Source: Desulfocapsa sp.
GTDB taxonomy: Bacteria; Desulfobacterota; Desulfobulbia; Desulfobulbales; Desulfocapsaceae
DNA: 9,289 bases
Assembly: GCA_029934815.1 (NCBI GenBank)
Contig: JAOZLM010000071.1
Location: 1 to 9,289, forward strand
Reading direction: 5' to 3'
Part shown: piece by piece, positions 1 through 6,261 of the stretch
How positions within the stretch are numbered: the first letter of the stretch is position 1
Layout: each line of letters starts with the position of its first letter
Position numbers and translations under genes: made by a program
The notes under the pieces: generated by a model
The model's input: the letters and a program-made list of their open reading frames with translations, nothing else
The model's database searches: none
What the model was told of the DNA's origin: nothing

Positions 1-55
1 GGGCAGGGGAGCCTATGAGCAGAGCCAGGGCACTGCATAGTAAAATATTTTTCAT
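1..55 (-). CDS. Start of an exported protein (partial, 18 codons, runs off the left edge)
   Basis: An ATG at 53-55 on the minus strand opens a frame that stays open to the window edge. The 18 visible residues, MKNILLCSALALLIGSPA, look like the start of a Sec signal peptide: a basic residue at position 2, then a hydrophobic core. A GGAG motif lies about 12 bases upstream, a somewhat long spacing. It follows the monohaem cytochrome gene by 37 bases with no terminator between, so the two are probably co-transcribed. The product cannot be identified from so little sequence; another exported cytochrome or an envelope protein would fit. Cys7 sits inside the hydrophobic stretch without a convincing lipobox. 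Confidence 0.6.
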   Translation of the reverse strand, partial: MKNILLCSALALLIGSPA

Positions 56-92
56 GATTTTGTGTGTCTCCAGTTTAACCTAAATTGTAGTT

Positions 93-539
93 TTATTGTG
101 CCGGTTTGGACTTAACACTTGCATCAGGTGGAAGAGGAGTTCCTGTCCATTCTGGATCTTTTGCAAGAGAACGAACATAAGCAAGAACGTTCCATATGTC
201 TTTATCTTTCAAGATGTGTTTCCATTGAGGCATAATATGGGAAAAGTTCTGTGATTTTCCGCCCTCTTTGATGGTTTTAAACAGCAGAACATCTGTTCTT
301 CTGTTCATATAATTACCATCGGTATGATTCCGTGGAGGTGGATCAAATTTTTCCGCCAGCATTCTGGTGCCATTACCCTGGCCATTTTTCCCGTGGCAGG
401 GTGTACAAAATTCATTGTATTTACGCTTCCCTTTCTTTACATTACCTGCTGCAAGGGTTGTTGAGCTAAAGCAGACAATCAGTCCAAAAGCCATTGCTAC
501 CTGAACAACAGTTCTCAAAATGCTCTGTTTTTTCTTCAT
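93..539 (-). CDS. Periplasmic monohaem cytochrome c (class I, His/Met)
   Basis: This 148-residue protein is predicted to be a small soluble electron carrier in the periplasm. Residues 1-31 form a signal peptide with a basic start, a hydrophobic core and a likely cleavage near LAA-GN. One haem motif, CTPCH, lies at 45-49. Met103 in HIMPQW is the probable distal ligand, and the closing helix WNVLAYVRSL at 116-125 is typical of class I cytochromes c. The start is supported by AGGAGG ten bases upstream of the ATG. It is a clear paralogue of the gene at 5807-6250: both share CTPCHG..G.GNG, NHTD...M, LF.TI..GG and MP.W. It lies behind a terminator and has its own candidate promoter, so it may be expressed separately from the main cluster. 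The tail after residue 127 is Pro/Lys-rich and looks disordered. The redox partner is inferred from context only. Confidence 0.93.
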   Translation of the reverse strand: MKKKQSILRTVVQVAMAFGLIVCFSSTTLAAGNVKKGKRKYNEFCTPCHGKNGQGNGTRMLAEKFDPPPRNHTDGNYMNRRTDVLLFKTIKEGGKSQNFSHIMPQWKHILKDKDIWNVLAYVRSLAKDPEWTGTPLPPDASVKSKPAQ

Positions 540-573
540 TATTAGTATTCCTCCTGTTTCAATTTTAAAAAAG

Positions 574-586
574 CAACTATCAGTTG
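574..586. promoter_or_regulatory. Small inverted repeat in the leader of the monohaem cytochrome gene
   Basis: The plus strand reads CAACTATCAGTTG, two 5-base arms (CAACT/AGTTG) around a 3-base centre. It lies just downstream of the expected transcription start for the candidate promoter at 601-629 and about 35 bases before the start codon at 539. That position would suit a repressor site or a small RNA hairpin. The repeat is short and could be chance. Confidence 0.25.
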
Positions 587-600
587 TCAGAATAGAAAGA

Positions 601-629
601 ATTGTAGCATTATTTTCTCAGCCTGAAAA
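601..629 (-). promoter_or_regulatory. Candidate sigma-70-type promoter for the monohaem cytochrome gene
   Basis: Read on the minus strand, TTTTCA (624-629, four of six matches to the -35 consensus) is followed after exactly 17 bases by TACAAT (601-606, five of six matches to the -10 consensus). Transcription would start near 594, giving an untranslated leader of about 55 bases before the ATG at 539. It lies directly after the terminator at 652-681, where a new promoter would be needed. The call rests on consensus matching only. Confidence 0.45.
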
Positions 630-640
630 CTGATACCTGA

Positions 641-681
641 AAAACAGAAATAGCCGGAACACTCTGGTGAGTGCTCCGGCT
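641..681 (-). terminator. Rho-independent terminator closing the multihaem cytochrome operon
   Basis: Two 13-base arms at 652-664 and 669-681 pair around a 4-base loop. In minus-strand RNA the stem is AGCCGGAGCACUC with GAGUGUUCCGGCU, broken only by one G-U wobble. It is followed by the U-rich tail AUUUCUGUUUUU (640-651). The plus-strand side has no T tract, so the direction is minus. It begins about 25 bases after the stop codon of the 10-haem cytochrome gene. Confidence 0.85.
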
Positions 682-706
682 TGGATAAATCAGATCAATT
701 AGCTAC

Positions 707-3409
707 TTATTTTTGATCTTCAGGAATCCAGTTAAAGTTAGTGGTTTCAGGAGTGAGGTAGGTTCTGGAACCATCCTCAATAATCTTTTTCTCTTCCTGA
801 ATCACAGCACTATCCCATACAGCCTGACCATTCTTTAATTTCAGACTTTTCTTAAAGTAGTCATCTGTAAAGACAATTGGGTCAGTCTGCCAGAAACCGT
901 AACGAACTGCGTCATAGTAGGAACCAACTTTACGAACATCACCGTTGGATACTCCTTCTTTAACCATACGTTTGGCTCCACCAGTAAGGGCTGCTTCTTT
1001 ACGATCAAGCAGGGTTCCAAAATTCTGATCCTGAAGATCCTGATATCTGAAAGCACGATACGCATCAGATTTCTTTAAGAGAGCATCCATCTCTTCTTTA
1101 TTGAGGAAACGAGCACCTTTCTGAGTAGTGATCTGCAGTGGGGTTCCATCTTCAGCAACAACCTGCTTGATCTGGAAATCCATTGGCAGTCCAGCACGTC
1201 CTGAGTCAAGCTGTGGTACCCAGGTATCTTCTGCTGCATAGAAAACAGAACGACCAAGACCTGCGGCAGAACCATTGGTATGGCATTGCTCACAACTACG
1301 GCCTGCAGTCTGGATGGTATGTGGGGAATAGGCGTTCATAACCAGTCCCGGCATTCCATCTTGGGTTTTCGTAAGCTGAGAATCCATGAATATCTGAGCT
1401 TTAACCTTTTTACGCATATTGCGCAGCTCAAGCTTCACTTTCAAACGCGCATCAGGATCAGAAGTCATCAGAAGTTTTTTCTTCAGAGCTTTTTCTTCCA
1501 TACGGAGCTTACCAACATCTGGGCCCATATGACTTACAAAGTACTGATACTGAGGACGGAACATGGAAACCTTACCTTCAGGGTTCTTGCCAAGGATCAC
1601 ATCTTCCCAGTTACGCATGGTCATGGAACCAAACCAGATACCGGCTGAGCTTTCGCCAGTTAAAAGATCGAGTTCTTCAGCTGCTGGCCATGCATCTTTC
1701 TTCATGCCTTTAAACTTACGATCCGGGGTGACCATTTTGTCACCAACGCCTGATCCAAGTGTAGCATAGAGAAGTTTAAGGGTTTGTGGATCCGGCTCAC
1801 GCCAGCGTTTCCACTTCTTATACGATGGATAATCTTCACGCATAAGATGGGTTCCAAAGTCAAGCGATGCCCAACCTGAATGACATGCAGAACATTCCAT
1901 ATTTTCCATATGTCCGGAGACCGCATGGGCAACAGGTTGTTTCTCCATATCCATAAGCTGTGGAATCACGTGCTGTTTACCAGTTACCTTAGAGGTAAGT
2001 ACTATGCCTTTGTCAGTTTTCATGACATTGGCCATTTTGGTACCTTTGGCAGTTACAGCAACCATGTCGCCAACGTTAGCGCTATAGTTTGGATTGGCAT
2101 TTGCACCGGCGAGTGCTGCATCACCATCTGCCAATGCTGCAGTTTTAGCAGGAGCAGAGGTTGTACCATGACAGGTGTCACAGGTCACTTCAGTGGCCTG
2201 ATGAGCTGCTGCCATAGTTTTGCCATTACCCATCATTTCAGATCCGGTATGACAATCGATACAGGCAAGACCAGCTTTATAATGAATATCAGGCATCAGA
2301 GTATGATGATCGATTCCATAAGGAGCAAGTGGCGCATTCCATTTGTAACGAGGCGAACGGTACATCTTCTCAAAATCATGCTCGAAGAGTCCGATATACT
2401 CAGTACCAACCCTGTTACCACTGTGACAACGTACACACTGGACAGTAGGGATAGCTGTGGTTAAACGATGTTTCATCGGATAGCCACGTTTAGAGAGAAG
2501 ACCTGAAAGATCGGTCTTCAGAGCCTTGTCATTTTGTTTTGCTTCATTATTTGCAGTCTGAGTCTTCTGGATTGCTTTGTCACCGGTCATGGTCTGGCCG
2601 TCATTTGCATAAATCATATGACAAGCTGCACAACCTGTGGCGCGGAAATCACCAAGACGGTTTGGAGAAGGAGAGTTGATGTGACAACGCAAACATTTTT
2701 TGCGAAGCATATCATCAACAAGTTCTCCGGATTCTGCATATGTTGGGAGTACTTTGGTTCCGCCTTTGCCATTTACTGAATACTCGGCATCAACGGTTGC
2801 CTGAGCACCCCATGCATAACGTGTTGCATTGATCTCACCGGCAGAAGTCGCCATAAGTGAAGTCTCAACCTTGTGAAGTTGATCAGCATGACACTCTGAT
2901 GTTCCACAGGTCTTTGCAACAACTTTTCCATCCGATGGGTTGGAAAACATACCCTTATGAGCGGCTGTCATTTCAGTTGCCTTATCGTCACCTTGATGAC
3001 ATTGAGTACAGGCAAAATCATGGGTATCGGAGATTGCTTCAATGCCTTCATGGCATGTGAGACAAGCTCCACCCTTAACAGCTGCTTTACTTCCGGAAAA
3101 TACTTTGTCTACTGGAAATTTAATATCAAGATATTCTTTTTCCAGTTGAGCTTGGCGAGGTTTATTCCATGCAAATGGAACGCCCTCAGGGGTTACTTTC
3201 ATCATCTGGCCATCAACTTCTTTCATTGGCAGCTCGAAACGCCTTGGATCGGCAAAATCTGAAAGATCATCCACTTTTTTAAGGGGATATTCTTTATCCC
3301 CAACTTTAATCATCTTATCCGCAGCAATACCCGGGGTGACAACCAGTCCAAGAAGGAAGGCTCCAGCACCACAGGCTGTGAGGATTGTTGAAAGTTTAAT
3401 TTTACTCAT
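707..3409 (-). CDS. Periplasmic multihaem cytochrome c, 10 predicted haems
   Basis: Counting from the ATG at 3409 (900 residues), a signal peptide ends near residue 30 (PGIA-AD). Nine CXXCH motifs lie at 116, 134, 239, 260, 325, 383, 410, 506 and 706, and one CX4CH (CGTSECH) at 168-174. The ATG is preferred over the in-frame GTG directly before it (3410-3412) because AGGAGG then sits at normal spacing. It is paralogous to the upstream 12-haem protein: haems 1-9 match in order, and both carry NVGD..VVTA.G.K..NV and HTI.T..RSC..CH blocks. It lacks the paralogue's CYGCH and its C-terminal haem, and has a haem-free, Lys/Arg-rich block of about 195 residues (511-705) before its last haem. Many His residues outside the motifs could serve as distal ligands. 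The likely role is periplasmic electron transfer coupled to the cytochrome b complex; a catalytic role is not excluded. I recognise no named gene. Confidence 0.93.
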   Translation of the reverse strand: MSKIKLSTILTACGAGAFLLGLVVTPGIAADKMIKVGDKEYPLKKVDDLSDFADPRRFELPMKEVDGQMMKVTPEGVPFAWNKPRQAQLEKEYLDIKFPVDKVFSGSKAAVKGGACLTCHEGIEAISDTHDFACTQCHQGDDKATEMTAAHKGMFSNPSDGKVVAKTCGTSECHADQLHKVETSLMATSAGEINATRYAWGAQATVDAEYSVNGKGGTKVLPTYAESGELVDDMLRKKCLRCHINSPSPNRLGDFRATGCAACHMIYANDGQTMTGDKAIQKTQTANNEAKQNDKALKTDLSGLLSKRGYPMKHRLTTAIPTVQCVRCHSGNRVGTEYIGLFEHDFEKMYRSPRYKWNAPLAPYGIDHHTLMPDIHYKAGLACIDCHTGSEMMGNGKTMAAAHQATEVTCDTCHGTTSAPAKTAALADGDAALAGANANPNYSANVGDMVAVTAKGTKMANVMKTDKGIVLTSKVTGKQHVIPQLMDMEKQPVAHAVSGHMENMECSACHSGWASLDFGTHLMREDYPSYKKWKRWREPDPQTLKLLYATLGSGVGDKMVTPDRKFKGMKKDAWPAAEELDLLTGESSAGIWFGSMTMRNWEDVILGKNPEGKVSMFRPQYQYFVSHMGPDVGKLRMEEKALKKKLLMTSDPDARLKVKLELRNMRKKVKAQIFMDSQLTKTQDGMPGLVMNAYSPHTIQTAGRSCEQCHTNGSAAGLGRSVFYAAEDTWVPQLDSGRAGLPMDFQIKQVVAEDGTPLQITTQKGARFLNKEEMDALLKKSDAYRAFRYQDLQDQNFGTLLDRKEAALTGGAKRMVKEGVSNGDVRKVGSYYDAVRYGFWQTDPIVFTDDYFKKSLKLKNGQAVWDSAVIQEEKKIIEDGSRTYLTPETTNFNWIPEDQK

Positions 3410-3419
3410 CACGCTCCTC
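3407..3419 (-). promoter_or_regulatory. Ribosome binding site that decides the start of the 10-haem cytochrome
   Basis: The minus strand reads AGGAGGAGCGTGATG, giving tandem GTG and ATG start options. AGGAGG is only 3 bases from the GTG but 6 bases from the ATG, so the ATG at 3407-3409 is the better start. The motif lies just after the stop codon of the 12-haem gene (3422-3424), so translation of the two is probably coupled. Confidence 0.7.
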
Positions 3420-3421
3420 CT

Positions 3422-5668
3422 TTAGTTAGTTGCGGCGGTTGCTTTTTTAATGAATTCATCTTTTTTACACTTGGTTGGGAAGTCTTCATAGGCTTTGTAG
3501 ATATCCTGATAGATGACATCGTCATAGCCGTCATGACATGGAAGACAGTTACCAACTTTCAGGATACGGGTCATCTCAGCCTGGTTAAAAGGACGCGCGC
3601 CAACATGAGAAGTTGAAGCGATCTGATTACCCTGAGGAGTTGCCATTACATCAAGCGGATAGGAAGCGCTCAATCCTGAACGATCCATCTCGTAGGTGTA
3701 TTTCATGGCATCGTCTTTTCCTGATAAATCAGCACCAATACTCATATGACCTGTACCAATACCGATGGTTTTGGAGTTCAGATGACAATCTTCACAACTA
3801 CGAACTTCAGTTCGGATAGTATGAGTGAAAACAGGGTTGGTCGCCACAGAGGAATATCCTTCAGCAGACTGGAAAATGAAGTTGTCGAAATCGCCAATGA
3901 TCTCGCCACTGCCATTTACAGCGTTAAAGAATACCTGACAACCGGGAACATAGGTGTTTACCAGTCCCTTGGCACTGATACCGAGAAGCGGGGTATCATA
4001 ACGTACGTAGGTTCTGAATTCTGGCCACTTACCGGCAGATTTCTGTCCGGTCAGTTTATCGCCACCTTTGTTGGTCTGGTCATAGTTATCATGACAACCG
4101 TAACACTGTGAGGTGTGACGTGCATGACATGCCCAGCATTCCATACGTTCCTGATGCTGCGGGATAGAATGGATACCTTTTTTATTTGTGATAATGGGCA
4201 TCAAATGTTCACGACCATCAAACTTGGAAAGCAGAATTGGCTCACCATCAATGATTTTAACGTTGGTGTATTTGTTACCACGAGCGGTAACAACCATTTC
4301 GTCGCCAACGTTATTCTCATAGTTTGGAGAAACCATGCCTAGACGGATTACACGATCATCGGGATCTGTAACCTTTGTTGTGATAAGACCTTCTTTATAA
4401 CTACCATGGCAATCCTGACAACGTACTTCAGCCTGTTCATGTTTCTTGGAGTAGAGATTCCCATCACCCATGGTGTCGAACTGGGTATGACAGTCGATAC
4501 ATTCCATACCCTTTTCATAATGGACATCCATCAATGGGGTATTATAGTATTTACCATGGAATTTCTCACTTGAGTGATCTCCAGCCATAAATGGAGTGCC
4601 GTAGAAATCGGACTCAACACGACCTTCATAACTCACACCAGTACGACCGCCACGGTTATGACAGTGAATACACTGCTCGGCGGGAATGGAAATAGTTATC
4701 TGATGAACCTTACCGTGACCACGTTCGTCCTTTGGAATAGTAGGATCGGATCCTTTGTAATACCCATCATTATCATAGAGGACATGACATGATGCACAAC
4801 CCTGGGCGCGGTAATCAGCTGGAGCCTGCTTACCTTCGTTCCAGAAGTGACAGCGGGCACATGATTTACGCCACTGGGAGTCTGCATTTTCACCGGAAAT
4901 CTGCATGGGGTTCCCCATGTCATCAACGGTGATGGGTACTCCATCGTCATCGGTTTCAAGATCTTTTGCAGAAAATACGGGCAGGGTGTCCATTTTCTTT
5001 ACACCACCACGATGCTCTGGCACGTAATCGTTGTCGTCCATCCCCACACCGGAGTAAGAGGAGAACTTGGATTCCTGAGCAGCGTACTGATAACGAAGAG
5101 CACCGGAAATACCGGACTGCAGCCCCATAACAGTACGACGTACACGGTAGACATGGTTCTTGTCTGCCTGCTCATGTCCGTTATGACAACCGGCGGTACC
5201 ACAGGATTGCTCAAGGATACGTAAGTTGGATGGGTTTCTCTGCCCTTTCATGGAACGGGAAGAGATCATATTTTTATGAGCTTCTGCTTTAATTAATGAC
5301 TCCGGCATATCACTTCCGTGACATATGGTACAGCCATAAGTGTCAATTGGATGAAAGGCGGATATCTGTTCTACACCATCATGACAGGTGAGACAATTTT
5401 CTACGATAACGCCACGTTTTTCCGTATTGGGTAATTTGACGTCATCAATTTTGAGAACTTTCTCAACCAGTTCTTTTTCCATCCACATCGCCTTCTTTTC
5501 AGGCTGTTTGGATGCCATTTCATGGTTGAATTTAGTTTGCCATTTTTTCCATTCGTTGGCTGGATCAGCGGCTGCATCAGCCTGCTGAGTACCTGCGAAT
5601 GACATACAGACAAATGCGCCTACCCCAACGGATAGTAGCAGATTTGTCTGTTTAAACTTGATTTTCAT
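3422..5668 (-). CDS. Periplasmic multihaem cytochrome c, 12 predicted haems
   Basis: This 748-residue protein starts with a signal peptide (basic MKIKFK, hydrophobic core 9-25, cleavage probably near ADA-AA at 31-34). Eleven CXXCH motifs lie at 92, 113, 270, 291, 333, 390, 417, 511, 522, 625 and 708, with a CX4CH (CGTAGCH) at 156-162, giving 12 predicted haems. There is no membrane segment beyond the signal peptide, so a soluble periplasmic or surface-associated location is likely. The start is supported by GGGGGAGG five bases upstream of the ATG. It is the longer-haem paralogue of the next gene, 9 or 12 bases downstream, and the two probably act together. The first three haem sites resemble the N-terminal module of the 8-haem cytochrome at 6262-8436. 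Non-motif Cys577 and Cys734 are also present. Electron transfer is well supported; the acceptor is unknown. Confidence 0.94.
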   Translation of the reverse strand: MKIKFKQTNLLLSVGVGAFVCMSFAGTQQADAAADPANEWKKWQTKFNHEMASKQPEKKAMWMEKELVEKVLKIDDVKLPNTEKRGVIVENCLTCHDGVEQISAFHPIDTYGCTICHGSDMPESLIKAEAHKNMISSRSMKGQRNPSNLRILEQSCGTAGCHNGHEQADKNHVYRVRRTVMGLQSGISGALRYQYAAQESKFSSYSGVGMDDNDYVPEHRGGVKKMDTLPVFSAKDLETDDDGVPITVDDMGNPMQISGENADSQWRKSCARCHFWNEGKQAPADYRAQGCASCHVLYDNDGYYKGSDPTIPKDERGHGKVHQITISIPAEQCIHCHNRGGRTGVSYEGRVESDFYGTPFMAGDHSSEKFHGKYYNTPLMDVHYEKGMECIDCHTQFDTMGDGNLYSKKHEQAEVRCQDCHGSYKEGLITTKVTDPDDRVIRLGMVSPNYENNVGDEMVVTARGNKYTNVKIIDGEPILLSKFDGREHLMPIITNKKGIHSIPQHQERMECWACHARHTSQCYGCHDNYDQTNKGGDKLTGQKSAGKWPEFRTYVRYDTPLLGISAKGLVNTYVPGCQVFFNAVNGSGEIIGDFDNFIFQSAEGYSSVATNPVFTHTIRTEVRSCEDCHLNSKTIGIGTGHMSIGADLSGKDDAMKYTYEMDRSGLSASYPLDVMATPQGNQIASTSHVGARPFNQAEMTRILKVGNCLPCHDGYDDVIYQDIYKAYEDFPTKCKKDEFIKKATAATN

Positions 5669-5806
5669 ATAAGCCTCCCCCTATGATTGGCTGTCAATTT
5701 GTTACAATTTCTTTTCTTCCCGGGTAACACTGTTGAACGCTGTGCCTCCAAAACAGGTTTAGTAAATATTTATGTTTAAAAAAAGTGTTCTGTGTTTACA
5801 CCAGTT
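5669..5806 (-). other. 138-base intergenic leader inside the cytochrome cluster
   Basis: This is the only sizeable gap between the cytochrome b genes and the large multihaem genes. On the minus strand it holds a T7 run after a weak 4-bp stem, a 10-base AT palindrome (TAAATATTTA, 5763-5772), a GGAGG at 5745-5749 with no convincing start codon near it, and the real ribosome binding site GGGGGAGG beside the 12-haem gene. A consensus-like TTGACA (about 5692-5697) has its best -10 overlapping the start codon, so it is not a usable promoter for that gene. I see no strong terminator or promoter. The length suggests some local control such as an mRNA processing site, internal promoter or attenuation, but nothing is proven. 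Confidence 0.4.
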
Positions 5807-5819
5807 TTACCAGTTTTTA
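5802..5819. repeat. Short tandem duplication across the stop of the monohaem cytochrome
   Basis: The plus strand reads CCAGTTTTACCAGTTTTT, two near-identical 9-base units. The duplication spans the last codons and TAA of the monohaem gene at 5807-6250, so one copy lies inside the coding region and one just after it. It probably arose by replication slippage, and no function is evident. Confidence 0.5.
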
Positions 5820-6250
5820 GTAGCCTGACAATTACAGAGCTCGCGTAAATGCAGGATAATTGATTTAACTCTTTCATCACCAAGGGCCATACCCCATGGT
5901 GGCATAAGCGTAGATTTCGAAACTTCGACACCACCAAGGTTGATGGTATCAAAGAGTTTTGTGTCATTGCGTTCAGACATGAATTTTGCATCGGTGTGGT
6001 TCGCAGGTTTCACCAGAAGGTGTGGAGCATTAAAACCATTTCCATCGCCCTTCACTCCATGACATGGTGTGCAGTAATGCTGATATGTTACACGACCAAG
6101 TTCGATACTGACTTCATATTTGGGTACTGTTTCTTCAGCCGGTTTTTCTTCTACTTTGTCTTCTCCAAGTGCTGGCATGGAAAGGCAAAGAGTGAGACCA
6201 AGAGCTGCAAATACTGAACATACTTTTTGGGTTATTGTATTATTTGTCAT
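5807..6250 (-). CDS. Periplasmic monohaem cytochrome c (class I, His/Met)
   Basis: This 147-residue small cytochrome has a signal peptide ending near PALG-ED (residues 26-31), an acidic/Pro linker at 30-44, one CTPCH at 60-64 and Met116 in TLMPPWG as probable sixth ligand. It is a paralogue of the gene at 93-539. A GAGG lies eight bases before the ATG and sits just after the stop of the 8-haem gene, which is only 11 bases upstream, so the two are probably translated in sequence as part of the bc-complex operon. Its position right after the cytochrome b and 8-haem genes suggests it is the dedicated carrier or a subunit of that complex. It ends in LCNCQATKNW, with two extra cysteines (139, 141) that lack a following His and so do not form a haem site. 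Confidence 0.93.
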   Translation of the reverse strand: MTNNTITQKVCSVFAALGLTLCLSMPALGEDKVEEKPAEETVPKYEVSIELGRVTYQHYCTPCHGVKGDGNGFNAPHLLVKPANHTDAKFMSERNDTKLFDTINLGGVEVSKSTLMPPWGMALGDERVKSIILHLRELCNCQATKNW

Positions 6251-6261
6251 AAGTATCGCCT

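Noticed and set aside
1280..2464. Long plus-strand open frames (122 and 194 codons) opposite the 10-haem gene
   Set aside because: They are antisense shadows of a clear multihaem gene; they lack domain patterns and ribosome sites, and their amino-acid make-up (rich in His, Phe, Cys, Ser) mirrors the opposite strand.
707..5668. Possible CRISPR-like or repeated DNA because of many regularly recurring 'tgacaa/tgacat' strings on the plus strand
   Set aside because: These are the reverse complement of the CXXCH codons (TGY..TGYCAY) and are spaced by protein structure, not by DNA repeats.
3422..5668. Identity as an octahaem hydroxylamine oxidoreductase or nitrite reductase (NrfA-like)
   Set aside because: There is no CXXCK motif, the haem count and spacing differ, and no HAO-type active-site pattern could be recognised, so a specific enzyme name is not supported.
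5665..5697. Perfect TTGACA -35 upstream of the 12-haem gene
   Set aside because: Any -10 at suitable spacing overlaps the ribosome binding site or the start codon, so it could not make a normal translated message for this gene.
5665..5730. Minus-strand GTG reading frame of 21 codons ending in TGA that overlaps the ATG of the 12-haem gene
   Set aside because: The overlap resembles a leader peptide, but the nearest GGAGG is 14 bases upstream, the peptide is basic with no recognisable feature, and a frame this short is expected by chance.
5774..5803. Possible terminator after the 5807-6250 gene (GTGT...ACAC then T7)
   Set aside because: The stem is only four AT/GC-mixed base pairs around a 9-base loop, too weak for an intrinsic terminator.
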